64,000 nt of DNA from Thiocapsa roseopersicina (GTDB taxonomy: Bacteria > Pseudomonadota > Gammaproteobacteria > Chromatiales > Chromatiaceae), in contig NZ_FNNZ01000001.1 in the NCBI RefSeq assembly GCF_900106925.1, forward strand, positions 62,001 to 126,000, given 5' to 3'. Positions 1 through 9,573 of this stretch are shown one piece after another. Within the stretch, counting starts at the first letter, position 1. The number at the start of each line of letters is the position of its first letter. Both the position numbers and the translations under genes were made by a program. The notes under the pieces are model-generated. The model did not search any database. It saw nothing but the letters and a program-made list of their open reading frames with translations, and was not told the DNA's origin.

Positions 1-1
1 C

Positions 2-472
2 GAGGCGATCGCAGCACAGCTCGGAGGCGGGATCGAGGTCATCGCCGAGGTGATGCCCGAGGACAAGGACCGCGTGATCGCCGAGCTTCAGCGCGACGGG
101 CATCGGGTCGCCATGGTGGGCGACGGGGTGAACGACGCGCCTGCCTTGGTGCGGGCAGATGTCGGTATCGCCATGGGGAGCGGGACCGATGTCTCGATCG
201 CCAGCGCGGATATCGTGCTCATGTCCAGCGAGCTCGGGCGTGTCGAGGAGGCGGCCCGACTGTCGCGACGCACCCTTCGGACCATCCGCCAGAACATCGG
301 TATTTCGGTGGTTTACAATCTCATCATGGTCCCGCTTGCGATGGCCGCGGTCATCACGCCCCTGATCGCCGCCGTCTCGATGCCGCTCAGCTCGCTGGCG
401 GTCATCGGCAACTCGGCGCGGATACGTGCGGTGTTTAAGCCGAGGGACGACGGCGCTCCGCGCGCGCCCTGA
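2..472 (+). CDS. ccoI: Copper-translocating P1B-type ATPase CcoI, C-terminal part
   Basis: The gene is cut by the window start; 156 residues are visible. The fragment holds the hinge motif MVGDGVNDAPAL of the P-type ATPase phosphorylation domain, the following GIAMGSGTDVS stretch, and the last two membrane helices ending in MPLSSLAVIGNSARI. CcoI/FixI proteins have a similar MxLSSL signature in the last helix, whereas CopA exporters usually have MxxSSV. The downstream ccoS supports CcoI over a general copper exporter: CcoI supplies copper to the cbb3 cytochrome oxidase at the inner membrane. The stop TGA is followed 14 bp later by the first repeat unit. The N-terminal metal-binding domain lies outside the window. 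Confidence 0.85.
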   Translation, partial: EAIAAQLGGGIEVIAEVMPEDKDRVIAELQRDGHRVAMVGDGVNDAPALVRADVGIAMGSGTDVSIASADIVLMSSELGRVEEAARLSRRTLRTIRQNIGISVVYNLIMVPLAMAAVITPLIAAVSMPLSSLAVIGNSARIRAVFKPRDDGAPRAP

Positions 473-485
473 CGCGAGCGGGCGC

Positions 486-570
486 TTAAACCGCGTCCAG
501 AGCGAGATGCTCACTTTCGAGTGAGCTCGACGTTTGGCACATCCATGGCCTTAGCGGGGACGCGGTTTAA
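486..570 (+). repeat. Repeat unit A1 (85 bp, inverted arms)
   Basis: Left arm TTAAACCGCGTCC and right arm GGACGCGGTTTAA are perfect inverted repeats over 13 bp. The interior contains a second hairpin with stem GCTCACT / AGTGAGC and loop TTCG (510-527). A near-identical copy lies in opposite orientation at 1726-1811. It forms a pair with unit A2, with an AT-rich linker at 571-591, and starts 14 bp after the ccoI stop. Confidence 0.85.
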
Positions 571-591
571 AATAATCTATTTTTTAATCTC

Positions 592-678
592 TTAAACCGC
601 GCAGTGCCCAGCGGTCGACAACACTGCCGGGGCCGATCCCATCCAAAAACATCGCATACCGCAATGGGCGCGGTTTAA
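592..678 (+). repeat. Repeat unit A2 (87 bp, inverted arms)
   Basis: Left arm TTAAACCGCGC (592-602) and right arm GCGCGGTTTAA (668-678) match over 11 bp. This is the second member of pair A; it ends 27 bp before the ccoS start codon. The interior differs from A1, so the pair is not a simple tandem duplication. Confidence 0.8.
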
Positions 679-705
679 TGGCATGAAGTGGAGGTTCGAT
701 CGACG

Positions 706-966
706 ATGGACGTGATCTACGGCCTGATCCCCGGCATGCTGGTCCTCGGACTCGCTGCGGTTGCCGTGCTCTTCTGGGCGACCCGAACCGGCCAATACGA
801 TGATCTGGACGGCGACGGTCGGCGTATCCTCATGGACGAAGATGAGGAGGATGTCGACCCGCGGCGTGCGCCCCCCATGGACGCCGAGCCCGATCTGAAT
901 CCCGTAGAGAGTGATCCGCAAGGTGAGATGCGCCATCGACGCCATCCCGATCAAGAGCCTCGGTAG
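706..966 (+). CDS. ccoS: cbb3-type cytochrome oxidase assembly protein CcoS
   Basis: This 86-residue protein has one N-terminal membrane helix (about residues 2-24) followed by the family motif GQYDDLDGDGRRILMDED. CcoS helps assemble the heme-copper cbb3 oxidase together with CcoI. The ATG at 706 starts the usual MDxIY N-terminus; an in-frame GTG at 688 is less likely. After the conserved part comes a charged tail rich in Arg, His and Pro. From about residue 64 (LNPVESD...) this tail is encoded by an inverted-arm repeat unit (895-980), including the stop codon. The tail therefore looks acquired and is probably not needed for function. Confidence 0.9.
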   Translation: MDVIYGLIPGMLVLGLAAVAVLFWATRTGQYDDLDGDGRRILMDEDEEDVDPRRAPPMDAEPDLNPVESDPQGEMRHRRHPDQEPR

Positions 967-980
967 ACGACGGGATTCAG
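895..980 (-). repeat. Repeat unit B0 (86 bp) inside the 3' end of ccoS
   Basis: Left arm CTGAATCCCGTAG (895-907) and right arm CGACGGGATTCAG (968-980) pair at 12 of 13 positions. The arm sequence differs from most copies but both arms carry the same change. The unit supplies the last codons and the TAG of ccoS. An AT-rich linker (981-1005) joins it to unit B1. The T-rich strand of that linker is the minus strand, so the pair is oriented like the carbonic anhydrase gene. Confidence 0.7.
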
Positions 981-1005
981 GAGATAAAGAACATTAAAAA
1001 ATTAC

Positions 1006-1093
1006 TTAAACTTCGGCATCCACCGGCGATCCAGGGGGCTCCGACATCACCGGAGCCTACCGACATCTCAAACCCCAGAGGGCCGAAGTTTAA
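1006..1093 (-). repeat. Repeat unit B1 (88 bp, inverted arms)
   Basis: Arms TTAAACTTCGGC (1006-1017) and GCCGAAGTTTAA (1082-1093) are perfect over 12 bp but carry CTTCGGC in place of the commoner CCGCGTC on both sides. The interior holds a further 7-bp hairpin, GGCTCCG / CGGAGCC. The outer end is 1 nt from the TAA of the minus-strand carbonic anhydrase gene. Confidence 0.85.
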
Positions 1094-1094
1094 T

Positions 1095-1655
1095 TTAGAA
1101 CTCGTTTTGAAGGCGTTTGTATCCCCGGACCAAATCGACATTGGCTCGGATCACGTCCTCCGAGAACTCGCTCGCTTGAGGCGTGACCCGCTGGATGGAA
1201 TCCAGATCGGTCGAAGGGCCGATGCGCGTCGTGGAGGGGACGTAGAACTCGGGCGGGAGGTCGCAGCCGTCGACCACCGCGTTGTGGCGGACCACGCAGC
1301 CGTCGCCGACCCGACAGTTGAAGAGTACGCTGTTGAAGCCGATGAAGACCCGGTTGCCGACATGGCAGGGGCCGTGGACGATGGAGCGATGCGCAATCGA
1401 GGTGTTCATTCCGACGGTGACCGCTGCGCCGGACTTCGAATGAATGACCACGCCGTCCTGGATGTTCGAGTTGGCGCCGATCACCACCGGCTCCATTTCA
1501 CCCTGTGCATCGACCTCGTCGGCGCGGATGACGGCGTAGGGACCCACGAAGACGTTCTCGTGGATGATGACCTTCCCGCAGATGATCGCGGTCTTGTCGA
1601 TGTAAGCGGATTCGTCGATCACCGGCAAATCGCCGGAAGGGTTCTTGCGGATCAT
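1095..1655 (-). CDS. Gamma-class carbonic anhydrase-like hexapeptide-repeat protein
   Basis: This 186-residue protein is built of left-handed beta-helix hexapeptide repeats. Residues expected at the gamma-carbonic anhydrase active site are in place: Arg44 and Asp46 in RADE, Gln66, and the three zinc-ligand histidines His72, His89 and His94 (in SIAHRSIVHG). This is closer to Cam/CcmM-type enzymes than to acyltransferases, which lack the three-histidine set. It would interconvert CO2 and bicarbonate, useful to an autotroph. It lies downstream of pgm on the same strand, separated by a repeat pair. Activity is inferred from residues only. Confidence 0.8.
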   Translation of the reverse strand: MIRKNPSGDLPVIDESAYIDKTAIICGKVIIHENVFVGPYAVIRADEVDAQGEMEPVVIGANSNIQDGVVIHSKSGAAVTVGMNTSIAHRSIVHGPCHVGNRVFIGFNSVLFNCRVGDGCVVRHNAVVDGCDLPPEFYVPSTTRIGPSTDLDSIQRVTPQASEFSEDVIRANVDLVRGYKRLQNEF

Positions 1656-1692
1656 TCGGAATGCCTGTCTGGATAAGTCCTTCGCTGGAGCC

Positions 1693-1704
1693 GGCGCGGT
1701 TTAA
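1693..1704 (-). repeat. Solitary repeat arm C2
   Basis: Read on the minus strand this is TTAAACCGCGCC, a typical left arm, 21 nt after unit C1. The matching right arm would fall in the first codons of the carbonic anhydrase-like gene and is not recognisable. I take it as a truncated or decayed second unit. Confidence 0.5.
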
Positions 1705-1725
1705 GATTTTAAAAAATAGATCATT

Positions 1726-3496
<1,771 letters not shown>

Positions 3497-3747
3497 CTGC
3501 GGGCGCGAGGGCATGACTCAGATCGGATCGGGCCAGCGGCTTCGGCCGGCTTTGTCGGCGATGCGGGTTCCCGTCCCGAAAGGCGTACTCGCGCGGCATT
3601 GTATCCCCGCAAGCCCATGCGACAATACCGGATCGGCTCGGGTGCGCGGCGCTCGGACCCCGCGCGGGGTCTCCGGCGACCGGGCGCGTCCGGGTGATAC
3701 CCCCTTAAATTCAGTTGGATCGAAGAACGATCGAGGTACTACAGACG

Positions 3748-5667
3748 ATGACAGTCGAAGCGCACAAAGAAACACTGGAGTTCAAGGCCGAGGTCAGCCA
3801 GGTGCTGGATCTCGTCATCCGTTCGCTGTACTCGAACAAGGAGATCTTTCTGCGCGAGCTGGTCTCCAACGCCTCCGACGCGGCCGAGAAGCTGCGCTTC
3901 GAGGCGCTGAGCGACGACGGGCTCTACGAAGGCGAGAGCGATCTGCGCATTCGCGTCGAGGTCGACAAGGATGCCGGCACGCTCACGGTGTCGGACAACG
4001 GCATCGGGCTCAGCCGCCAAGAGGTGATCGACACCATCGGCAGCATCGCCAGCTCCGGCACGCGCCGATTTGTCGAGGCGCTCTCGGGCGATCAGGCCAA
4101 AGACAGCAAGCTGATCGGCCAGTTCGGCGTCGGTTTCTACTCGGCCTTCATCGTGGCCGACAAGGTGACCCTGATCTCGCGCCGCGCCGGTCTGGGTGCC
4201 GAGCACGGGGTGCGTTGGGAGTCCGACGGCCGCGGCAGCTTCACCCTGGAGACGCTCGAAAAACCCGGGCGCGGCACGGACGTTATCCTGCACCTGAGGG
4301 ACGACGAGAAGGAGTTCCTGGATGCCTGGCGGCTGCGCAGCATCATCGGCAAATTCTCCGACCATCTCGCCCTACCGGTGGAGATGCGCAAGGAGCTTTA
4401 CGGCGAGGAGGCCGAAAAGGCGAAGGATCAGCCGCCGCAGTACGAGCAGGTCAACCGCGGCACCGCACTCTGGATGCGCAACAAGTCGGAGATCACGGAG
4501 GAGGAGTATCACGACTTCTACAAGCATGTGTCGCACGACTTCGATGTCCCGCTCGCCTATGCCCACAACCGGGTCGAGGGGACGAACGAGTACACCACGC
4601 TGCTCTTCGTTCCCAAGCGTGCGCCCTGGGACCTCTGGGAGCGCGACGCCAAGCACGGCGTGAAGCTCTATGTGCGCCGCGTCTTCATCATGGACGAGGC
4701 CGACAAGCTGATGCCGCACTATCTGCGGTTCGTGAAGGGCGTGGTCGACTCGGACGACATGCCCTTGAACGTCTCGCGCGAGATCCTGCAGCACAACCGC
4801 AAGATCGACACCATCCGCCAGGCCAACACCAAGCGGATCCTCGGACTCCTGGACACCCTGGCCAAGGACGAGCCGGAGAAGTACGGCGAGTTCTGGGACG
4901 AGTTCGGACGTGTGCTCAAGGAAGGTCCGGCCGAGGACTTCGCGAACAAGGAGCGCATCGCCGGCCTGCTGCGCTTCGCCAGCACCCAAGGCGAGAGCGA
5001 TGCCCAGCGCGAGTCGCTCGACGGCTACCTGGATCGCATGAAGGATGGCCAGGAGAAGATCTACTACATCACCGCCGACAGCGCGGCGGCGGCGCGTCAC
5101 AGCCCGCATCTGGAGGTCTTCCGCAAGAAGGGCATCGAGGTGCTGCTGTTGTCCGACCGCGTCGACGAGTGGTTGGTGAGCCATCTCACCGAGTACAAGG
5201 GCAAGACGCTGCATTCGGTCGCCAAGGGCGACCTGGATCTCGGCGGCTTGGCGGATGCGGAAGAAAAGGAGGCAAAGGAGAAGGCCGTTGCCGAACATGG
5301 CGGTCTGCTCGATCGGCTTAAGTCCACCCTGGGCGAGCGCGTCGAGTCGGTCCGGCCGAGCACCCGTCTGGTCGACTCCCCGGCCTGTCTGGTGGTCGGC
5401 GAGCACGACATGAGTGCCAATCTGGCGCGCGTGCTCAAGGCGGTCGGTCAGAGCGCACCCGAGAGCAAGCCGATCCTCGAGGTCAACCTCGGTCATCCTT
5501 TGGTCAAGCGTCTGGAATCCGAGACCCAAGACGACCGGTTCGCCGATCTCGCACTCATCCTGCTCGATCAGGCTCAGCTCGCCGAGGGTGGGCAGCTCGA
5601 CGATCCGGCGGCCTTCGTCGCGCGTCTCAATAAGCTGATGCTCGGTATGATGATCGCCGGGCGTTGA
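3748..5667 (+). CDS. htpG: Molecular chaperone HtpG (Hsp90)
   Basis: This 639-residue protein is a full-length bacterial Hsp90. The GHKL ATPase domain shows ELVSNASDA, the DNGIGL loop and [11 protein letters not shown]. The middle domain has the catalytic-loop NVSREILQ segment, and the C-terminal dimerisation domain is complete. It is an ATP-driven dimeric cytosolic chaperone. The start at ATG 3748 gives the usual N-terminus with [11 protein letters not shown]; the reading frame is open a few codons further upstream, but without a family match. Confidence 0.95.
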   Translation: MTVEAHKETLEFKAEVSQVLDLVIRSLYSNKEIFLRELVSNASDAAEKLRFEALSDDGLYEGESDLRIRVEVDKDAGTLTVSDNGIGLSRQEVIDTIGSIASSGTRRFVEALSGDQAKDSKLIGQFGVGFYSAFIVADKVTLISRRAGLGAEHGVRWESDGRGSFTLETLEKPGRGTDVILHLRDDEKEFLDAWRLRSIIGKFSDHLALPVEMRKELYGEEAEKAKDQPPQYEQVNRGTALWMRNKSEITEEEYHDFYKHVSHDFDVPLAYAHNRVEGTNEYTTLLFVPKRAPWDLWERDAKHGVKLYVRRVFIMDEADKLMPHYLRFVKGVVDSDDMPLNVSREILQHNRKIDTIRQANTKRILGLLDTLAKDEPEKYGEFWDEFGRVLKEGPAEDFANKERIAGLLRFASTQGESDAQRESLDGYLDRMKDGQEKIYYITADSAAAARHSPHLEVFRKKGIEVLLLSDRVDEWLVSHLTEYKGKTLHSVAKGDLDLGGLADAEEKEAKEKAVAEHGGLLDRLKSTLGERVESVRPSTRLVDSPACLVVGEHDMSANLARVLKAVGQSAPESKPILEVNLGHPLVKRLESETQDDRFADLALILLDQAQLAEGGQLDDPAAFVARLNKLMLGMMIAGR

Positions 5668-5866
5668 GGGTCGACGCTGCGACCGCACGAGGTTGTCTTC
5701 CCGCGCCTGCCGGTCCTGGCCGGCGCGACGGCGTCGAGCGGTCGTCGGAGTCGCCTCTAGCCATAAGCCCGCCCGATCCCGCAATGGATTTGTTCTGTGG
5801 TCCTGTCGAATCCGACTGTGGCACACTCGGGCGCACCTTAAATAAACATCACTGGGGGAAAGCGAC

Positions 5867-6526
5867 ATGCGCGTCATCCTATTGGGCGGCCCGGGCGCGG
5901 GAAAAGGAACGCAGGCCGGCTTCATCAAGGAGCACTTCAAGATCCCGCAGATCTCCACCGGCGACATGCTGCGGGCGCACGTCAAGCAGGGGACTGATCT
6001 GGGCAAAGCGGCCAAGAAGATCATGGACGAGGGCGGCCTGGTCTCCGACGACATCATCATGGGCATGGTGAAGGCGCGCATCCTCGACGAGGACTGCAAG
6101 AGCGGCTACCTCTTCGATGGCTTTCCGCGTACCCTCGGCCAGGCCGATGCCTTGAAGGCGGCCGGCGTGGGGATCGATGTCGTGGTCGAGATCGACGTGC
6201 CGGATGAAGAGATCATCCGACGCATGTCGGGTCGTCGCGTTCATCCGGGCTCGGGTCGGACCTACCATGTCCTCTTCAATCCCCCGAAGGAGGCCGACAA
6301 GGACGACGAGACGGGCGAGCCCCTGATCCAGCGCGACGACGACCGCGAGGACACGGTCAAGGAGCGGCTGCGGGTGTATCACGACCAGACCGAGCCGCTG
6401 ATCCACTATTACTCGGCGTGGGCCGAGCAGGGCGGCGCGGATGCACCCAGTTACGTCAAGGTGACGGGCATCGGCTCGGTCGACGGGATCCGCGACGAGA
6501 TCATCACGAAACTCTCCGCAAGCTGA
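5867..6526 (+). CDS. adk: Adenylate kinase
   Basis: This 219-residue enzyme converts ATP + AMP to 2 ADP. The P-loop [10 protein letters not shown] is at residues 7-16, the AMP-binding segment follows with STGDMLRA, and DGFPRTL is present. The long LID domain, [18 protein letters not shown], lacks the four zinc cysteines, as usual for proteobacteria. The ATG follows a GGGGGAAAG stretch that serves as the ribosome site. Confidence 0.95.
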   Translation: MRVILLGGPGAGKGTQAGFIKEHFKIPQISTGDMLRAHVKQGTDLGKAAKKIMDEGGLVSDDIIMGMVKARILDEDCKSGYLFDGFPRTLGQADALKAAGVGIDVVVEIDVPDEEIIRRMSGRRVHPGSGRTYHVLFNPPKEADKDDETGEPLIQRDDDREDTVKERLRVYHDQTEPLIHYYSAWAEQGGADAPSYVKVTGIGSVDGIRDEIITKLSAS

Positions 6527-6565
6527 CGTCGTCCCATCGTGTGTCGCCGATGATCGGCACCGCAC

Positions 6566-6590
6566 GTCGGGCCGGCTGTGCCGGCCCGAC
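6566..6590 (+). terminator. Strong GC hairpin downstream of adk
   Basis: GTCGGGCCGGC and GCCGGCCCGAC form a perfect 11-bp stem with a TGT loop, 40 bp after the adk stop. There is no T-tract, so it may protect the 3' end or pause polymerase rather than act as a classical intrinsic terminator. Confidence 0.5.
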
Positions 6591-6706
6591 CGGGGCGAGC
6601 GCCTTCGGAATATCCCTGTTTCGAACCGGTGAAACTGCCGAGGGGCCGGGATTCTGATACCATCTTCGGCAATGTTTAATCGCCGAATGCATAGCAGGAT
6701 TTCTTC

Positions 6707-7090
6707 ATGGCCGTAATCGAGCTCGACGGGACCAATTTCGAAGACACCATTCGCGACAACGCCTTCGTCGTCGTCGATTTCTGGGCGCCTTGGTGCGGTC
6801 CCTGCCGATCCTTCGCGCCCGTCTACGACAAGGTCTCCGAGGACCTGCCCGATGTCGTCTTCGCCAAGATCAACACCGAAGAGCAACAAGAGATCGCGGG
6901 TCACTTCCATATTCGCTCGATCCCGACCCTCATGATCTTTCGCGAGCAGATCATCATCTTCTCGCAGCCCGGCGCGCTCCCGGAGAGTCAATTTCGAGAT
7001 CTCCTGACCAAGGCAGGGGAGCTCGACATGGTCGAGGTCAAGCGTCAGATCGCAGAGCAGGCGCAGGCCCAGGCATCCGGCAACGCTTAG
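6707..7090 (+). CDS. Thioredoxin-family protein
   Basis: This 127-residue cytosolic protein has the thioredoxin fold with active site FWAPWCGPC (Cys30, Cys33) and the cis-proline loop SIPTLMIF. It carries a longer C-terminal helix (about residues 105-127, rich in Gln, Ala and Glu) than classical 108-residue thioredoxin. Such forms are often annotated simply as thioredoxin or Trx-2-like. It would reduce disulfides, taking electrons from thioredoxin reductase, which is not in the window. Whether it is the main thioredoxin cannot be told. Confidence 0.85.
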   Translation: MAVIELDGTNFEDTIRDNAFVVVDFWAPWCGPCRSFAPVYDKVSEDLPDVVFAKINTEEQQEIAGHFHIRSIPTLMIFREQIIIFSQPGALPESQFRDLLTKAGELDMVEVKRQIAEQAQAQASGNA

Positions 7091-7196
7091 CTCGACAGTC
7101 GCGCACCCCGTCTCGGTTCCGGTCTCGATGCAGCGCTTTTGCCACCCTTGGGCGACCGCATGCGTCCTGTCGGGTCGCCCCAATGTCGGCGCGCTC

Positions 7197-7631
7197 ATGA
7201 GTCTCTGCGAAGAGAACTTCGCGCGCCTCTCCCGTTTGGTCCCGGATCTAGTCGCGCGTCCCCCGGGTGTCTATGGATCGTGTTGCAGCGAAGGGGTCGA
7301 TCTCTATCTCGAGGTCGAAGAACAGGCGCGCTTCACGACCATCCTTCGTCTGACCTATCTTTTCCCCGTTCAAGGGGTTGTGCTCCCGGATCCGGACGCC
7401 CGCTTGAGGGTGTATCACGACGCCCGTCAGGTCGAGGTGATCGATCTGAGCCAAACGGTCTTGCCGCTGCGGGCCGATTATCGTGCGCCCGCGCTGGTCG
7501 AGAAATGGCGAGCGAATGCCTTCATCGGCAAGTGGCTGACGTATTGCCAGCGGCAGGGGCGCGTCTTCGGAGATGCGCCGGTCACTCCGCCGACGTTCGC
7601 GTCCGGCGCGCGGGTGACGCTCTGCCCTTAG
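7197..7631 (+). CDS. DUF1249 family protein (YqiB-like)
   Basis: This 144-residue protein has the features of the DUF1249/YqiB family: an N-terminal CEENFARLSRLVPDL helix, a central beta-rich LYLEVEEQARFTTILRLTY segment, and a basic segment VEKWRANAFIGKWLTYC near the C-terminus. The function of the family is not established. In enterobacteria yqiB lies near nudF and cpdA; here it stands between a thioredoxin and iscR. The frame is open 23 codons further upstream, but ATG 7197 gives the family N-terminus. Confidence 0.7.
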   Translation: MSLCEENFARLSRLVPDLVARPPGVYGSCCSEGVDLYLEVEEQARFTTILRLTYLFPVQGVVLPDPDARLRVYHDARQVEVIDLSQTVLPLRADYRAPALVEKWRANAFIGKWLTYCQRQGRVFGDAPVTPPTFASGARVTLCP

Positions 7632-7730
7632 CGCGCCGTCTCTGAAAGCGGGTCTGTTCCCGCGAGATCCCTTCTCTCCAAGCCCCTTCTCCGGCGCCGA
7701 TCGATCGGTTGCGCATTGAAATGTCGAAAT

Positions 7731-7755
7731 TGTTGACTACTTAACTGGAGGATAC
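7731..7755 (+). promoter_or_regulatory. Probable IscR type 1 site and promoter of iscR
   Basis: The sequence TTGACTACTTAACTGGAGG within 7731-7755 resembles type 1 (Fe-S form) IscR sites, which in gammaproteobacteria overlap the -35 TTGACT of the iscR promoter. It is 59 bp upstream of the iscR start. The inference is autoregulation: holo-IscR represses its own gene when Fe-S supply is adequate. Confidence 0.6.
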
Positions 7756-7813
7756 CGGGCGCTCTCGCGACGATCCGCGCGCCCGTCGGCTCACTCACTC
7801 CAGGCATCCTACG

Positions 7814-8284
7814 ATGAGACTATCGACGAAAGGCAGATATGCGGTAACCGCTATGCTCGACCTCGCTCTGCATTCCGGCAACGGGCCGGTGACGCTGGCG
7901 GACGTCTCGGTGAATCAAGGGATCTCGTTGTCGTATCTCGAGCAGCTGTTTGCCGCACTGCGCAGCAAAAAGCTCGTACGGGGCGTACGCGGACCGGGGG
8001 GAGGGTATTATCTCGGCCGGCCGGCCGAGGAGATCTCGATCGCCGACATTATCTGCGCGGTCGACGAGTGGGTGGAGTTCACCCGCTGCGGCGGTCGGGA
8101 GAACTGCCGGGACGGGCAGCGTTGCCTGACGCACCATCTATGGGATCAGCTCAGCGACGAAATCTTTCGTTTTCTCAGCGACATCTCCCTGCAGGACTTG
8201 GTCGACCGCGGCCGCGGTCGACCCGGAGCGCCGAAGATCGGGGTCGAGGAGCTCGAAGACGACGCCAAACGCCGCGCGGCATAG
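7814..8284 (+). CDS. iscR: Fe-S cluster-responsive transcription regulator IscR (Rrf2 family)
   Basis: This 156-residue protein has an N-terminal winged helix ([18 protein letters not shown]) and the [2Fe-2S] ligands Cys92, Cys98 and Cys104 with His107 in RCLTHHLW, the same numbering as E. coli IscR. It senses Fe-S cluster status and controls Fe-S biogenesis genes. No iscS, iscU or iscA follows; the next gene is prmB, so the regulator is separated from its usual operon here. A matching binding site lies upstream. Confidence 0.9.
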   Translation: MRLSTKGRYAVTAMLDLALHSGNGPVTLADVSVNQGISLSYLEQLFAALRSKKLVRGVRGPGGGYYLGRPAEEISIADIICAVDEWVEFTRCGGRENCRDGQRCLTHHLWDQLSDEIFRFLSDISLQDLVDRGRGRPGAPKIGVEELEDDAKRRAA

Positions 8285-8424
8285 CCGACCCGCCGCGGCA
8301 TCCCGGGGCGGGACCGGCGTCCGCGCCGTCTTTGGTGTCTCCCGGCAACGGGGCTGAACAGGGGCTCGCGGTAGTGGTATCCTGCAGCGCTGGATTCACT
8401 GACGCGTTTTCCTCGATACCTCGT

Positions 8425-9351
8425 ATGGCCGAGCAGCCGGATGGTTTGATCACGATACAAGACTTCGTGCGGTGGGGCGCAAGCCGTTTCAACGCCGCCG
8501 GACTTTTCTTCGGTCACGGGACCGACAACGCCATCGACGAGGCCGCTCACCTGGTCCTCGGCGCGTTGACTCTGGATCCGGGACTACCCGCCGCCTTTCG
8601 CGACTGTCGGTTGACCCCGGCGGAGCGCGTGCTGGTGTGCAATATGCTTGAGCGCCGCGTCCTGGAACGTATTCCGGCGGCCTACCTGACCGGGCGCACC
8701 TGGTTTGCCGGTCTGGAGATGATCGTGACACCGGATGTCCTGGTGCCGCGCTCTCCGATCGCCGAGTTGGTCGAGGCCGGATTCGAGCCCTGGATCGACG
8801 GCGAGATCGTCGGTCGAGTGCTCGATTTGTGCTGCGGGAGCGGTTGTATCGGCGTTGCCGCGGCCGTGCATCTGCCGGATGTGGACGTCGACTTGGTGGA
8901 CATCTCGCCCGACGCCTTGGGGGTGGCAAGACGCAACGTCGCGCGTCACGGTGTCGAGGATCGGGTTCGCGTCCTTGATTCGGATCTGTTCGCATCCCTT
9001 CCGAATGACCGCTACGACGTCATCGTCTCCAATCCCCCATACATTTCTCGCTCAGAGCTGGATTCCCTGCCGCTCGAATACCGCAACGAGCCCGAGCTAG
9101 GTCTCTTCGGTGGCGAAGACGGTCTGGATCTCGTCGTGCGGATCCTGGCGGATGCTGCAAGCCACCTGACCGACGAGGGCATCCTGATCGTCGAGGTCGG
9201 GAGCGCAGCACCGGAGCTCGAGCGCCGCTTGCCGAGCGTACCCTTCACCTGGATCGAATTCGAGCGCGGCGGGGAGGGTGTCTTCCTGCTGACGCGCGAG
9301 CAGCTCGATCGCCATCAGCTAGAGCTGCTCGAAGAGGCCACGGCCCGATGA
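8425..9351 (+). CDS. prmB: Ribosomal protein uL3 glutamine methyltransferase PrmB
   Basis: This 308-residue enzyme methylates a glutamine of ribosomal protein L3. It has an N-terminal helical domain, the SAM-binding motif LDLCCGSGCIGVAAA and the catalytic SNPPYIS motif shared by the HemK/PrmC/PrmB group. The segment RTWFAGLEMIVTPDVLVPRSP is typical of PrmB. The start ATG 8425 gives MAEQPDGLITIQDFVRWG, matching the family. Its stop overlaps the ATG of the next small ORF (ATGA). Confidence 0.88.
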   Translation: MAEQPDGLITIQDFVRWGASRFNAAGLFFGHGTDNAIDEAAHLVLGALTLDPGLPAAFRDCRLTPAERVLVCNMLERRVLERIPAAYLTGRTWFAGLEMIVTPDVLVPRSPIAELVEAGFEPWIDGEIVGRVLDLCCGSGCIGVAAAVHLPDVDVDLVDISPDALGVARRNVARHGVEDRVRVLDSDLFASLPNDRYDVIVSNPPYISRSELDSLPLEYRNEPELGLFGGEDGLDLVVRILADAASHLTDEGILIVEVGSAAPELERRLPSVPFTWIEFERGGEGVFLLTREQLDRHQLELLEEATAR

Positions 9352-9509
9352 GCTTGCCTCGGGCGAAGAGCGAAGCCTTCGAGCGCGAGGATCTGCCGTT
9401 CATGGATCCGGCCGGCAAGTACGCGGAAGAGATTCCATTCCATACCCTGCTCAAACAGATCAACGAGACGCACCGTCGCGGCCTCGATGTCGGCGGGGAT
9501 GATGCCTGA
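9348..9509 (+). CDS. Small hypothetical protein, 53 residues
   Basis: The ATG overlaps the prmB stop in an ATGA junction, the usual sign of translational coupling. The 53-residue product is hydrophilic and has no membrane segment or signal peptide. It contains an ordered-looking core, DPAGKYAEEIPFHTLLKQI. I do not recognise it. Codon use is like the neighbours, and the frame ends 64 bp before hemN. It could be a real small protein of the prmB-hemN transcript or a chance frame. Confidence 0.5.
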   Translation: MSLPRAKSEAFEREDLPFMDPAGKYAEEIPFHTLLKQINETHRRGLDVGGDDA

Positions 9510-9573
9510 GACAGGCGCTACGAACATGGCCGAGCGGGTGGCACAGCCGACCCCGCGGCCGGAGGGTTGAACG

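Noticed and set aside
3690-3715. Possible sigma-32 promoter before htpG (CCCCCTTAAAT as -10)
   Set aside because: No CTTGAA-like -35 box at the right distance.
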